Source: an uncultured Prevotellaceae bacterium (GTDB taxonomy: Bacteria; Bacteroidota; Bacteroidia; Bacteroidales; Bacteroidaceae). From it: DNA of 45,678 bases. Location: assembly GCA_900315105.1 (NCBI GenBank), contig OMXX01000028.1:1-45678 (forward strand). Direction: 5' to 3'. The translations under genes and the position numbers were made by a program. Under the pieces are notes generated by a model. The model was not told the origin of the DNA, did not search any database, and saw only the letters and a list, made by a program, of their open reading frames with translations. Positions 45,636-45,678 of this stretch are shown one piece after another (position 1 is the stretch's first letter; each line of letters begins with the position of its first letter).

Positions 45636-45678
45636 GCGAGGGCTGAAAGCCCGACACCTAATAGGGCAGTCCGTAAGG
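45636..45678. repeat. GGGCTGAAAGCCC repeat at the window edge
   Basis: GGGCTGAAAGCCC is a near-palindrome of the kind scattered through Bacteroidota intergenic DNA. A related GGCTGAAAGCC lies at 83-93. It continues past the window. Confidence 0.4.

Overview
The window looks like a chromosomal segment of a Bacteroidota bacterium, most likely a Prevotella-type gut or rumen species. Three things point there: a SusC/SusD pair, promoters of the Bacteroidota form (TTTG, 20 nt, TAnnTTTG, seen at five places), and a dense set of secreted plant-polysaccharide hydrolases with Prevotella-style C-terminal tails. I see no rRNA or tRNA gene.

Layout. 1-2460: a terminator from a gene outside the window, then a promoter, a secreted CotH-kinase-like protein and its terminator. 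2800-11940 (+): a promoter followed by GH95, a GH43-CBM6-GH8 fusion, and two more GH43 enzymes. 11940-18430 (-): an island without carbohydrate genes. It holds a VirE/DUF3874 ATPase, a strange 280 bp palindrome cluster, an 11-bp-period repeat array, a two-gene restriction-modification system (specificity subunit plus a methylase carrying a nuclease-like N-terminus), a structured non-coding stretch, and a DUF4160/DUF2442 pair. 18430-23810 (-): terminator, SusD, SusC and a repeat-rich SusC leader. 23810-24390: the divergent control region. 24392-45246 (+): ten genes, in order CE6-like esterase, GH43, GH97, GH3, GH43, tandem alpha/beta-hydrolase, GH43, GH31, GH31, GH127/GH146, ended by a strong terminator. 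45332-45678: a truncated second VirE/DUF3874 gene and dispersed repeats.

How it works together (inference from families). SusC/SusD import oligosaccharides. The enzymes fit stripping a highly decorated cereal-type arabinoxylan: GH43 and GH127/GH146 remove arabinose, GH95 removes L-galactose or L-fucose, GH97 removes alpha-galactose, GH31 removes alpha-xylose, the esterases remove acyl groups, and GH8 plus GH3 (and some GH43) shorten the xylan backbone. No GH10/GH30 endo-xylanase, glucuronidase, SusE/F protein or regulator (HTCS, SusR or ECF sigma) is in the window, so the locus is either incomplete here or relies on other loci.

The most unusual signals are not genes. A GC-rich palindromic repeat (core CCTTCCCTTTGGGAAGG) sits between genes, forms part of the signal-peptide codons of several secreted enzymes, is inserted in frame inside GH95 and supplies the stop codon of a GH31. 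Degenerate arrays with an exact 11-bp period occur in three unrelated intergenic regions. A nested ATGTACGTGT palindrome cluster lies next to the restriction-modification genes.
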